The notes below the pieces were generated by a model. That model did not search any database, was not told the DNA's origin, and saw only the letters and a list, made by a program, of their open reading frames with translations. This document shows positions 1 through 10,369 of a stretch of DNA of 64,000 nt, piece after piece (within the stretch, counting starts at the first letter, position 1; each line of letters begins with the position of its first letter). The translations under genes were made by a program, and so were the position numbers. The stretch comes from Coix lacryma-jobi var. lacryma-jobi. Lineage: Eukaryota; Streptophyta; Magnoliopsida; Poales; Poaceae. Location: NCBI GenBank assembly GCA_009763385.1, contig CM019823.1:97351104-97415103 (forward strand). The letters are read 5' to 3'.

Positions 1-2
1 AG

Positions 3-3000
3 CACTTTGTGTTGCGCGATGTTGCTCTTGTTTCTAACCTGCATTTTAACTTGCTTTCTGTTTCGCAACTTTTTGATGATAACTACGAGATTCGTTTTAA
101 ACCGAACCTTAGTCGCATCTTAGATCCTCAGGGCGATCTTGTATGTCTGATTTCGCCCTTTGGGAAAGTCTTTCGAGCGAATTTGTCGGAGTCGTTTGGA
201 TCTTCTCGCTGTCTTTTGGCTAGTCCTTCTTCCTCCGATCTTTGGAAGTGGCATAGGAGGCTCGGTCATTTAAGCTTCGACTTGCTTGCAAGACTTAGCT
301 CACTTGGCCTAATCCGAGGATTGCCCAAGCTTTCGATGGAGAAGGATCTAGTTTGCCATTCTTGCAGACATGGGAAGATGGTTGCCGCTCCCCACCATCC
401 AGTGACTAAGGTCATGACCTCGCACCCCGGAGAGCTTTTACACATGGACCTTGTTGGTCCGGCTCGGGTGAGCTCGGTTGGTGGCAAGTGGTATGTTTTG
501 GTTGTTGTTGACGACTTTTCGAGATATTCGTGGGTCTTCTTTTTGACTGAGAAGACTGAGACTTTCTCCTTCGCTCGCAATCTGATTTTGCGACTTCAGA
601 ACGAGTTCCCTTTGAACTCGATGCGAGCTATTAGAAGTGATAATGGTTCCGAATTCAAAAATTCGGATTTTGAGAAGTTTTGTGACCGCCTTGGTTTGGA
701 GCATCAGTTTTCTTCCCCCTACACACCGCCCCAAAATGGTGTCGTAGAGAGGAAGAATCGGACCCTTGTTGAGATGGCCAGGACAATGCTCGATGAGCAT
801 AGGACTCCTAGGCGCTATTGGGCCGAAGCTATGAACACTGCATGCTACATTTCAAATCGCATTTTTCTGAGAGCCTTTTTGAAGAAGACCTCTTATGAGT
901 TGCGTTTTGGTCGCCAACCCAAGGTGAGTTATTTTAGAGTCTTCGGTTGCCACTGTTTTATATTGAAGAAGGGCAACCTGGACAAGTTTGAGTCTCGTTC
1001 TTCTGACGGGGTATTTTTGGGTTATGGCACTCACACTAGAGCATATCGTGTACTTAACCTTGATACTAACCGAGTCATGGAGACATCAGATGTCACCTTC
1101 GATGAGACTCTTGTTTCTCCTTCTTCTCGTTTTGAGCGTGCAGGTGATCATGAGGTTGGAGAGCCTCTTTTTGATGATGAGGACGAGGGTGCTGAAGGTA
1201 TGGATGATCCAGCACCCCCTCCACCTGCCACGCCGCAAAGAGCGGCCTCGACGACGACTCACGGCCCCGACACCTCTTCTTCCTGGGGGCCGTGGGATCC
1301 TCCACCTCGTGCGGTACCTTTTGTACCCGGGGTGGAACCAGCTGCTGTTGAGGGGGAGGTCACCTCATCCCGGGAGGCGCCACGACACATCCAGCGCCAG
1401 CACCCCCCTCAGCAGATGATCGGCGACATCGGCGAGCGAGTCACTCGCTTCAGGTCACAGCACATCTCTCATTTCGCTCACTCTGCTTTTGTTGCTAATT
1501 TTGAGCCCCGAGATGTTGGACACGCTTTGACGGATCCGGATTGGGTCAATGCCATGCATGAGGAGTTAGAAAACTTTGAGCGAAATCGGGTTTGGGTTCT
1601 AGTTCCACCTCCACCTGACTGTAAGCCTATTGGGACAAAATGGGTTTTCAAAAACAAGCAAGGAGAGGATGGCCATGTTGTTAGAAACAAGGCCAGGCTT
1701 GTAGCGAAGGGTTATAGTCAGAAGGAGGGGATAGACTATGAGGAGAGGTTTGCTCCTGTAGCTCGTTTGGAGGCAATTAGGATACTTTTGGCCTTTGCTA
1801 CATCCAAAGGTTTCAAACTTTTTCAAATGGATGTCAAGAGTGCCTTCTTAAATGGCTACATAGAAGAAGAAGTTTATGTTGAGCAACCCCCCGGTTTTGA
1901 AAATCCCAAGTTTCCAAACCATGTCTTTAGACTTCACAAAGCTTTATATGGTTTGAAACAAGCCCCTAGAGCCTGGTATGATAGGTTAAAAACCTTTTTG
2001 CTTGCTAAGGGTTTTAAAATGGGATGTGTAGATAAAACGCTCTTTCTCCTCAAGCAAGGCAAAGACACTCTCTTGGTCCAGATTTACGTGGATGATATCA
2101 TTTTCGGTGGTTCTTCTCACGCCTTGGTTGCCAAGTTTGCAGATACTATGAGCAGAGAGTTTGAGATGAGCATGATGGGCGAGCTGACATTCTTTCTCGG
2201 GTTGCAAATTAAGCAATCCCGAGAGGGCACGTTTGTGCACCAGGGCAAGTACACCAAGGACTTGCTGAAGCGGTTCGATATGGGAGAGGCCAAGCCTCTT
2301 CCAACTCCCATGTCGACGACGACTGCCCTGGATGCGGATGTGGATGGAGAAGCAGTGGACCAGAAGGAGTACCGCAGCATGATCGGGTCGCTACTCTACC
2401 TGACGGCGACACGCCCGGACATTCAGTTCGCGGTGTGTCTGTGCGCGCGCTTTCAGGCGTCGCCGCGCACTTCTCACCGACAGGCGGTGAAGCGCATCTT
2501 CAGGTACCTTCGTTTCACACCTGAGTTCGGGATTTGGTATTCTGCTTCCTCCACCCTCTCGCTTTGCGGTTATTCCGATGCCGATTTTGCTGGTTGTCGC
2601 ATTGAGCGCAAGTCCACTTCTGGGACTTGCCAATTTATTGGATCTTCTCTTGTTTCGTGGTCTTCTCGCAAGCAGTCTAGTGTCGCCCAGTCTACCACGG
2701 AGGCTGAGTATGTTGCTGCGGCTAGCTGTTGTTCCCAGTTACTCTGGATGATGGCCACTTTGCGTGATTTTGGTTTGAGCTTTTCTCGCGTGCCTTTGCT
2801 TTGTGACAGCACGAGTGCCATTAGCGTTGCTAAGAACCCCGTGCTTCACTCGAAAACCAAACACATTGATGTGCGCTTTCATTTCTTGCGAGACCACCAG
2901 GAGAAGGGTGATATCGACCTTCGCCATGTCGATACTCATCACCAACTGGCTGATATTTTCACCAAGCCTTTAGATGAATCAACCTTTAATCGGTTGAGGG

Positions 3001-3080
3001 GTGAGCTTGGTGTGTGTTTCCCCTTTCAGATGAGGGAAACATTTTGGATCTTGTATCATAGACTAACTCTTTTATTTTGA
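3..3080 (+). CDS. pol: Sirevirus A pol (integrase, RT, RNase H), 5' partial, uninterrupted
   Basis: The reading frame is open from the window edge (about 65 codons into pol, by comparison with copy C) to the TGA at 3078-3080. Counting from base 9: a GAG-pre-integrase/HHCC region (WHRRLGH near residue 80, then CHSCRH); the integrase core with D near 146 (MDLVGP), D near 211 (SDNGSEF) and E near 247 (NGVVERKN), giving DD35E spacing; an acidic, proline-rich linker (about 390-470); RT with YVDD at about 2086-2097; and a copia RNase H with SDADFAG, TTEAEY and the end motif ADIFTKPL. No stop or frameshift is seen in about 1,025 codons, unlike every other pol in the window. It would process and integrate the element's cDNA. 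Whether upstream gag and protease are intact cannot be seen. Confidence 0.93.
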   Translation, partial: HFVLRDVALVSNLHFNLLSVSQLFDDNYEIRFKPNLSRILDPQGDLVCLISPFGKVFRANLSESFGSSRCLLASPSSSDLWKWHRRLGHLSFDLLARLSSLGLIRGLPKLSMEKDLVCHSCRHGKMVAAPHHPVTKVMTSHPGELLHMDLVGPARVSSVGGKWYVLVVVDDFSRYSWVFFLTEKTETFSFARNLILRLQNEFPLNSMRAIRSDNGSEFKNSDFEKFCDRLGLEHQFSSPYTPPQNGVVERKNRTLVEMARTMLDEHRTPRRYWAEAMNTACYISNRIFLRAFLKKTSYELRFGRQPKVSYFRVFGCHCFILKKGNLDKFESRSSDGVFLGYGTHTRAYRVLNLDTNRVMETSDVTFDETLVSPSSRFERAGDHEVGEPLFDDEDEGAEGMDDPAPPPPATPQRAASTTTHGPDTSSSWGPWDPPPRAVPFVPGVEPAAVEGEVTSSREAPRHIQRQHPPQQMIGDIGERVTRFRSQHISHFAHSAFVANFEPRDVGHALTDPDWVNAMHEELENFERNRVWVLVPPPPDCKPIGTKWVFKNKQGEDGHVVRNKARLVAKGYSQKEGIDYEERFAPVARLEAIRILLAFATSKGFKLFQMDVKSAFLNGYIEEEVYVEQPPGFENPKFPNHVFRLHKALYGLKQAPRAWYDRLKTFLLAKGFKMGCVDKTLFLLKQGKDTLLVQIYVDDIIFGGSSHALVAKFADTMSREFEMSMMGELTFFLGLQIKQSREGTFVHQGKYTKDLLKRFDMGEAKPLPTPMSTTTALDADVDGEAVDQKEYRSMIGSLLYLTATRPDIQFAVCLCARFQASPRTSHRQAVKRIFRYLRFTPEFGIWYSASSTLSLCGYSDADFAGCRIERKSTSGTCQFIGSSLVSWSSRKQSSVAQSTTEAEYVAAASCCSQLLWMMATLRDFGLSFSRVPLLCDSTSAISVAKNPVLHSKTKHIDVRFHFLRDHQEKGDIDLRHVDTHHQLADIFTKPLDESTFNRLRGELGVCFPFQMRETFWILYHRLTLLF

Positions 3081-4599
3081 GTTTCTTTTCTTTGCATTTT
3101 AGCATACGCATTTACATTCTGAGCTTCATGTTTATAATCACTAGAATGTAACTATGCTCTGTTTAGTATGCTCCAATGCTTATGTTGATGCTTGTAGCTT
3201 ATGCTCCTTCTGATCACAAATACATGTTATGAGCTGAGCTATTTTTGAATGGTGAATTTGCTTCATGTATATAAATCTGAAAATGCTCACCATTGAGATA
3301 TGCAACTAGCATGTGTAGGGTGTGTTGAGTCCATACCTGCTTTTCATATATGCTAGGTTGCTATGTCTCTAGTTATGAGTCATTCACTTGCTTGGTCTGT
3401 TCATATCATGTTTAAAATTTAAACCAAGCTTTAGTGAATTGAAAAGATCGAGATGGGATTGCTTGTCAACACCTCACGGTATCGAGACTGTTTCTCATTG
3501 CACTTTGAGTTAAACTTGAGCCGTGTAGTGTATGACCGAAACCGTTGCTTTAAGCTTCCGATTGCATATGCATAGGCTTCGCACGGTTGAAAAGTTAGGC
3601 AAAGACAAGCTTTCAACCTCTCGCAATCACATGCTGAAATTAAACTTGTGTAATTTTCACCGCTGCAACTCCGATATAAAATGAAATCACAAGTATATGC
3701 TTCATTCCTATGCATGATGATTGAACTTTGCTAGGGGTAGTTCACCTTGTATACATGTTTAGCACTTGTCTGGATTCCTGTCTCTACATGTGTAGTGCTA
3801 TTTTGATGGTGACTATCTTTTTGGCTAAAAACTGCTCACTTGCTCATATGCTTCATATTTCGTATGCGTGATCAGTTTGAGCCTTCGCTATTTGAGTGCT
3901 TAGTTGTGCCATTGGAGCTATACCGATTAGAGCATTTTTGCACTCTTTTGATTATATGCCTGAAGCCCCTAACTTGCATTTCTGACTTCATATGCATTTT
4001 TGAAAAGGGGGAGATTTTGTTGAGGGGGAGACCTTTACTCGGTTCCTGGTTCTTGATAAGTGCATTTTCAACTAAGGGGGAGAAATGACAAATCATTTGT
4101 CTCTTAGGGGGAGTTTTTGCTAAGGGGGAGTCCCTGGTTGCTTGTCAAGGGGGAGTTTGCTAGTTGTGTTGAGCCGTTGCCTCTATCTTGAGGGACTAGC
4201 AAACATTTTCCTCATTTGGCATCGAGTTTGATTTCGATTGGTTCGAAGACCTTTCAATTGTTTTTCAATTGGTTCGGAGTGGTTTTCGTGCTAGTTGTGT
4301 TGAGCCTCTGTGCCTCTATCTTGAGGGACTAGCACTTTGCCATTTTTTAGCTTCGATTTTCAATTGGTTTTCTGCTAGCGGTGTTGAGCCTGTTCTACCT
4401 CTTCTTGAGGGCTAGCTTTGCTTTGCTTGGTCGCGTCGAGCCGTTGCCCATGTCTTTGGGGACCAAGTTCTCGCTTCTTCCACTTGACCTTCTTCGGCTT
4501 TGCCATGCTTTTGGGTCATTTGGTTGAGTTCTCTCTTCTCCTTCCTCCTTCCTTCTTCTTTCATTATGATTTGTGTGTGTAGTTGACAATGCACTCATC
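3081..4599 (+). other. Sirevirus pol-to-LTR spacer with repeated purine tracts
   Basis: No credible sense ORF and no env-like gene. From about 4006 there are at least seven GGGGGAG runs (for example at 4006, 4022, 4075, 4107, 4124, 4149), each resembling the true polypurine tract. From about 4165 to 4440 a short phrase (TGTTGAGCC, then TTGAGGGACTAGC) recurs about three times. The segment 3440-3650 is conserved in all three Sireviruses of the window and contains an antisense ORF of 94 codons (see Part 2). Multiple PPT-like tracts in this position are known for Sireviruses. Confidence 0.8.
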
Positions 4600-4610
4600 A
4601 AGGGGGAGAT
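4600..4610 (+). other. Polypurine tract, Sirevirus A
   Basis: AAGGGGGAGAT lies directly before the TG of the LTR. It is the expected primer site for plus-strand DNA synthesis. The same string, reversed, borders the LTR of copy C at 47977-47987. Confidence 0.85.
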
Positions 4611-5014
4611 TGCGGATACATGGGTGTATGCCGAGTCTCTGAGTGATGAGTGATTGTCAACGGGTTTGATGCGCATGTTCTTTGGCTTGTGTTGTGCAGG
4701 TGTCGAGCACGGAGACAGTGATCGAGGGCAAGGTGAAGGTCAAGTTGAGACGTGCCGTGCCGATGGACTGGGTGCGATGAAGGATGGGCGTGCCGTGCGG
4801 CGGACGTGCCATGCCGATGGATCGAGCAGTGAAGGGCGGACGTGAGGCTTGGACTGAGGGACCGGAGTGCCTGAGGTTCTGCTGTGGTGGCTGGCAGCCT
4901 GGGACAGCGACGAGCAGAGACTTGCGGGGCACGGTGTTGCTCGGGTCGAGGACCTAGGGACACATGTCGGTGGACGGGGTGCACGGGCGGTGCATCCCCT
5001 CTACAGCTCCGGTT

Positions 5015-5309
5015 TGGTGGTTGAGCCAGGGAAAAACCACCGGGTGGACGGTTTCCGAGTTTGGGCCTCAAAACTCGGGTGCTCGGTTTCCAGGTTGAGC
5101 CACAAAACCTGGGCGCGGACGGTTTCCGAGTTTGGACACAAAACTCGGGCGATGGGCCGGTTTCCGAGTTTGGGCCTCAAAACTCGGGCGCTGCGGGTTT
5201 CTGAGTTTGGGCCACAAAAATCAGGCTGGTGGGCTGGTTTCCGGTTTGGGCCTCAAAACCGGGGTTGCTGGAAAAGGCTTGGTTTCCCGGTTTGGGCCAC
5301 AAAACCGGG
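5015..5309. repeat. Array of palindromes in the Sirevirus A LTR
   Basis: About eight units of 30-40 bp. Each is a dyad with 5-8 bp arms around a GGGCCTCA/GGGCCACA-type centre: GGTGGTT..AACCACC, CCGAGTTT..AAACTCGG, CCAGGTT..AACCTGG, CTGAGTTT..AATCAG, CCGGTTT..AAACCGG, CCCGGTTT..AAACCGGG. The arms change from unit to unit but usually stay complementary. The same array occurs in copies B and C. Confidence 0.85.
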
Positions 5310-6097
5310 GGTGCAGAGCGAGGACGGCACGTGGCGGCAATCGGAAGGTTGCGTGGAGGCAACGCGGAAGAGTGTGCAGGCATGGCCATTGGATCTACCT
5401 ACCACTTGAGTTGGTCCAGAATAACCTTAGGGTTTAGCTAGTTCGATCTGTAATTAGAATAGAGAGGGGTTAGAGTAGGAAATAGACTTAGACTAGAATA
5501 GGATAAGTAGTCAGGGGAGGGAGACACCCTCTCCCACATCTCAGTTTTAGCCATCTCATTTGCTTCCTGCACTTAGGGTTTCCTGCTCTCCCATCCCCTG
5601 CTGTAGCTGAGATCCGCAGAGAGACTAGCAACTCTGTGTACTGTTGATTTTGAGGAAAGGAGGCCGTAACCTCCTTGTCGTAGTGTGTGTTTGCGCTTCG
5701 GCTTGCAATCGTGGTGGTTGTGATTCGTGTTTTTTAGTTTTCTTCGCGGAATCCTTTTTCCCACGATTTCCCGTCGTTGATCTCTTTGCTCGGTTCATCT
5801 TTTGCAATTCGTTTGATTGAACTGGTTGTTCTAGATCGTGAGGCACTTCTTTCCACCGAAGGAATCATCCTCTAACCTCACGGTCTAGGAGATCGATCGA
5901 TTTTTCATTTCGGGTCAAGTTTTCTCCCTTCCCCGAAATTCTTCGATTCATCGATTTGGAGATAGGTTCGAGCCATGATCTCTTAGAGATAGCTCACTAT
6001 ACTCTTTGTGACTCTTCTCACCAAGTTTGATCCCTAGAGGATTTGTTTGGGGTGAGATTGAGTCGAATCGGTGAAACGAACAGCCTGAATCGGGGTG

Positions 6098-6395
6098 AAC
6101 CCGGACGCTGCCTGTTCAACGACCGGGACGCTGTCAGTGAGTCCGGTCGATGAACACCTTCGCTGTGTTCGGTTCGTGACTTGACGGACGCACCTTTCGC
6201 TAAGTGACCGGACTCGCTCTTGTACTATTCACTTGGCTTGTATTTTGTGACCGGACGCACTGCTCTCGACCGGACGCTCGTCTCTGGTGAGTCGGTCAGA
6301 GGTTCAGAAACAGTAAGCTCCGAAAATGTTTTTGCACGACCACGCGTCAGGTGTGTGGAGCGACCGGACGCAGGCAGAGTCCGGTCAGTGCTGGT
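6098..6395. repeat. CCGGACGC-type motif cluster in the Sirevirus A LTR
   Basis: Short words of the form (GA)CCGGACGC and GAGTCCGGTC recur about ten times on both strands. At the same place in the LTR, copy B has CATCGGATG/CATCCGATG words and copy C has CGGACTGTCCGCGG words, so the flanks are shared but the core module differs. Confidence 0.7.
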
Positions 6396-6788
6396 TCGAC
6401 GCGTTTTCGTCCGCAGTTTGTTCGTTTGTCTTTCGATTCGAGATTCGTTTGTTGCGTTGGGATTCCTAACTTCGTGCTCTACAGAATTTGGGCTTCCCGC
6501 TTTTCAAAATAGCCTGAATCCCCCTCGCGTTGCTCAGGGGAGATTGGGGTTACCCCAAAACCCATCCCGTCACTAGTTGATTGCGTGAACTGGGTGAGGA
6601 AGTTTTGTGGTGCCTCGCTGTGTGTGATCCCAGGGATCATCCACCCCTTCCAAGGGTCGTGGGCATCACGTTTTTGGTAGTAGCTCTTGGGGGATGATTT
6701 TGGGACACTTGGCCAAAGTTTCGTGAGAAATTTTATTGGCTCCCATTCACCCCCCCTGGTCGCTTGCTTTTGCATTCTCGGTCCTTCA

Positions 6789-8142
6789 AAGGATATGGAT
6801 GGAAACGTCCAAATTATAAAGCTCGACTTGTCGCAAAAGGTTTTCGGCAAGTCAAGGAGTGACTACGACGAGACTTTCGCCGGTAGCGATGCTTAAATCT
6901 ATCCGGATCATTCTAGCAATTGGTGCCTTTGTATTATGCTATGAGATATGGCAGATGGGATGTTAAACACAGCCTTTCTAAATGGAAATTTGAAAGAGGA
7001 CGTGTATATGATACAGCCCGAAGTTTTGTTGATCCTGGCAATGCTAAGAAAATATGCAAGCTTAAGAAATCTATTTATGGATTAAGCAAGCATCTCAGAG
7101 TTGGAATATTCGTTTTGATGAGGTGGTCAAAGGGTTGGCTTCGTCAAAGTGAAGAAGAACCTTGTGTTTACAAGAAGGAAAGTGGGAGGTTGTTTGTGTT
7201 TCTAATCTTGTATGTAGATGACATACTATTGATTGGGAATGACATTCTGATGTTGCAAACCGTAAAGACTTCACTGAATAATAGTTTTTCTATGAAGGAT
7301 TTAGGAGAAGCAACATATATTCTGGGCATTAAGATCTATAGAGATAGGTCAAAGAGGCTAATAGGATTAAGCCAAGAAACATACATTGACAAGGTGTTGA
7401 AGTGGTTCAACATGAAACAGTCCAAGAAAGGGTTCTTGCCTATGTCACATGGCATGCGCTTTAGCGAGAAACAGTGTCCTCGACAACTGATGAGCGAGAG
7501 CGCATGAGTAAGGTTCCATATGCTTCGGCTATTGGTTCCATCATGTATGCCATGATATGTACGCGCCCAGATGTCTCATATGCTCTAAGTGTTGCGAGCA
7601 GATATCAAGCTAATCCAGGTGAGAGTCACTGGACACTTGCTAAAAACATCCTTAAGTACTTGAGAAGGACTACTAAAGATGTGTCCTAATCTATGGAGGT
7701 TGAGAGGCTCGTTGTAAATGGGTACACCGATGCTAGCTTCCAACCGACACAGATGACTCACAATCTCAATCAGGTTTGTGTTCACATAAATGGTGGTGCA
7801 GTCAGTTGGAAAGGTTCCAAGCAGGAGGACCGTGTCTGATTCTACGGTAGAAGCCGAGTACATTGCAGCTAGTGGAGCTGCAAAGGAAGGTGTTTGGATG
7901 AGGAGGTTCCTCATTGATCTTGGTGTGTTTCCAAGTGCGTTCAGCCCATTGTCTTTACATTGTGATTGCAATGGGGCGATCGTGCAGGCTAAGGAGCCAA
8001 GTAATCACCAGAAGAACAAACATGTACTGCAGAAATTTCACCTCATTCGAGACTTCATTAAAAGAGATGAAATTAAGATGTGCAAAATACATACGGATTT
8101 GAATATAGCAGATCCTTTGACACAAGGCTCTTCCACAGCCTA
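6789..8142 (+). pseudogene. Decayed copia RT-RNase H of the Angela-like element
   Basis: Starts in the RT just after the conserved YKARLVAKGF-like block, where Sirevirus A inserted. Recognisable pieces in three frames: VDYDETFAPV-like (6840-6880, damaged); RT palm with YVDD at about 7211-7222, preceded by LFVFLIL; DLGEATYILGIKI (7295-7335); SYALSVASRYQANPGE connection (7580-7620); and RNase H with STVEAEYIA (7840-7866) and the tail motif NIADPLT (about 8102-8121). Frameshifts near 7490 and 7690-7800, several stops, and a degraded C-terminus show that it is dead. It is clearly older than the Sirevirus inserted in it. Confidence 0.88.
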
Positions 8143-8212
8143 AGCATGAGGCGCATGTGAGGTCTATGGGTATTAGATATCTAAAAGATTAACTCTAGTG
8201 CAAGTGGGAGAC

Positions 8213-9521
8213 TGTTGGAAATATGCCCTAGAGGTTATCATAGAGATGATGATATTTCTATTGTATCCATGATTTATATATGTTCATTGAATATCCATTA
8301 AAGACAACTGTATGATTGGCACTTATGTGAATTGTCTGTGAAACTCTTTTACTTGTATGGTTATTTGATAGTTGTCCCTGATCGGGGTTCATGTGAGGAC
8401 ACACATGAATATTAGATCAGCACATGTATTAGTTGATGACTATGTTTCACAAGTCATAGACATGGAGATGTCAAACTAATAATGTGGGCACATGTATGAC
8501 ATGGGGTTGGACTGACCCAACGTGAGATGTTCTTATTATCTCTTTACACATCATATACGTTATATCCTTTGACCTGAGATTGTTGTATGTATTCAAGATA
8601 TGAATCGACTTACTTAGGGACTATCAAACGCTACTCGTAACAGAGTAGTTATAAAGAGAGTCTTCGGGTTTGTCAGGAAGTATGCTGTGAGACATAGATG
8701 ATCAAGATGGGATTTGCCCCTCTCCATGCGAGCGAGATATCACTGGACCCCATATGATTGGATCATAAAATGCATGGTCGTGCTTAGGTTAAATGTTAAC
8801 CTATGAGTTGGACCAAATATTGTGTGGCAAGGGAATTACGTATATGTGATCGTGGTGGTTCGTCAGATTGATGTTTGCGTATACATAGGAGTTGACACGT
8901 CTTGCTAGAGGCCGCTGTCAAACTATCGGGCGATTAGGAGTACTAGGGTCGTGTCTATGTGTGCGTGAACCCATAGGGTCGCACGCTTAAGGGGCTGGAA
9001 GCCTGATTCGAGTTGGACTCGAGTCAGACCGGGATTAGGGTTTGCTAATGGGCCTCCAGGTCGGTGGGCTCATTAGGGACGCCTATATAAAGAGGGGTGG
9101 GGCGACCAGGGTTGTAACCACGTCAATTGTTGACAGCCGTCGCCCAACCCACGCCCGCGCCTATTGCTCCTCGCAGACCTAGCAGTCTAGAGGTGTGACG
9201 CTTCCTCCCTGTACATGTGGGATACCTCGGAGATGCTGCATCTGGAGCACAAGGACGAACCACACGTGGAGATGTGTAGGACGGACGTGAACATCTACAC
9301 GGCATCGCTGCGACGCGCACGTCTACACCGAGACGTCTTCCGCTGCACCTGCGCGTCTAGTGGTAATCCCGTGATCTATAACTAGTAGTAGTTCCTGGTT
9401 TATGGGGTCGAAATTTTGCGTTTGGCTAACTCAGCAGAAGCGTTCGGCTAACGTAGCGGAACCGTTTTTCGGCTACCACAGTGGTAGCATTTGGCTAGTG
9501 TAGCATCCCCATAACCCCACA
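8213..9521 (+). repeat. 3' LTR of the Angela-like element
   Basis: Begins TGTTGGAAAT directly after a purine tract. Contains a TATATAAAG promoter box near 9084. The 3' end (CCCCACA, 9521) is placed by the CA rule and could be off by tens of bases, because no second copy is in view. Confidence 0.75.
9084..9092 (+). promoter_or_regulatory. TATA box in the Angela-like LTR
   Basis: CCTATATAAAGAGG lies about 870 bp into the LTR, followed by a GC-rich presumed leader. This is the expected position for the retrotransposon promoter. Confidence 0.6.
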
Positions 9522-9647
9522 AAGTCGCCGTAATACCCTGTGTCCTGTGTTCTGGTGGCTGGTTTGTATTTTTGATTGGGTGATCCGATGGGATCTGGGA
9601 TGATGTCGGCTCTGATGGACCTGAGATGAGAGGGGGTCCCTGCTCGC

Positions 9648-9656
9648 CTTATATAG
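9648..9656 (-). promoter_or_regulatory. Minus-strand TATA box in region H
   Basis: Minus strand reads CCGGCTATATAAGGCGAGCAGG. The context resembles plant LTR promoters, with a GC-rich flank and the box ~130 bp before the point where the Angela-like element interrupts. Confidence 0.5.
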
Positions 9657-10369
9657 CCGGGGAGCAGGGTTACAGTTGTCGAGTCCTAACAGATTACAAA
9701 CGGTTCCTTAAGGCATGGAATCCGGATCTAACTCTAGGATCTTCCTTGGCGAGCAAGGCTTCTGGAGAGTCCTTGACATGCACAGCAAGCTGGTCGTGTG
9801 TTGCAAGGCCACGCGAGCTGGGCTGTCCTTGATGAAGGGCCCATGTAGGTCCATGGGGGTATACGGAGGTAATATCCCCATAGCTAGTCCCCGAGCACTT
9901 TGTATCCATTGGCGACGCCGTCTTGAGCTTGTCCGAGCAGGCGAAGTCGACGTCGACCAGCTTGGCTGGCGATCCGAGTAGGTGAAGTCGATGTCGATCA
10001 AGTAAGGCTTGCCAGTAGGATGTAAGGTGCTCAAGAAATTTTTTGAAGAGCTTTCTTCTGGTGAAGTGTATCCACTTGGAGCTGGCAAGACTGTAGGGGC
10101 CGACGATGTCCTAGTAGAAGTCCATGCTAGTCCATTGTCGAGCTGCAAAGAAAAAGAAGTAATACATTCACCGAAAGGTGAAGTGTATCCACTTAGTCCC
10201 CGAGCTTGGTAGTAGGTGTTGAAGACACGTGGTGTCGAGCTTGTAGAGCATTTAGCAAGTGCCCCGATGAGCTGCCCAAAATCAGCACCCTGATCCGAAC
10301 AACATGGAGCGACTTGATGCACACTGGCGATGAGTGAAGGCGATGATGACCGAATGCGGCGACGAGCAA

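Larger units (their letters stand above)
1..6788 (+). mobile_element. Sirevirus A (Ty1/copia), 3' part with 3' LTR
   Basis: This is a Ty1/copia retrotransposon of the Sirevirus group, entering the window inside pol. Order seen: integrase-RT-RNase H, a 1.5 kb non-coding spacer rich in GGGGGAG runs, a polypurine tract, and a 3' LTR beginning TGCGGATACATGGG and ending GGTCCTTCA. LTR ends were fixed by comparison with the complete copy C at 45889-57542, which is flanked by a perfect TSD. The bases after the LTR (AAGGATATGG) continue a different copia RT, so copy A inserted into another element. The predicted TSD is AAGGA (6789-6793); its partner should lie just left of the 5' LTR, outside the window. 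Long pol-to-LTR spacers with repeated purine tracts are typical of Sireviruses. Confidence 0.93.
4611..6788 (+). repeat. 3' LTR of Sirevirus A
   Basis: Starts TGCGGATACATGG after the polypurine tract and ends CTCGGTCCTTCA, about 2.18 kb. The first ~1.4 kb and the last ~300 bp align by eye with the LTRs of copies B and C, while the middle (about 6098-6395) is a different module. Inside is an array of palindromes at 5015-5309. Small ORFs within the LTR are not conserved and are not called as genes. Confidence 0.9.
6789..9521 (+). mobile_element. BARE/Angela-like Ty1/copia remnant, 3' part
   Basis: Internal RT-RNase H remnant followed by a purine tract (CAAGTGGGAGAC) and an LTR starting TGTTGGAAATATGCCCTAGAGG, a start I recognise from the BARE/Angela/WIS type of grass copia elements. 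The 5' half must lie to the left of Sirevirus A, outside the window. The 3' LTR end is placed at ...ATAACCCCACA. The next bases AAGTC would be the TSD, to be matched outside the window. Confidence 0.82.

Noticed and set aside
3081..4599. Possible env-like gene between Sirevirus pol and LTR
   Set aside because: Some Sireviruses have one, but no ORF over ~95 codons, signal peptide or membrane segment is present on the sense strand in copies A, B or C.
4598..5071. 157-codon minus-strand ORF in Sirevirus LTR A
   Set aside because: Not conserved as a frame in LTRs B and C, and overlaps the palindrome array.
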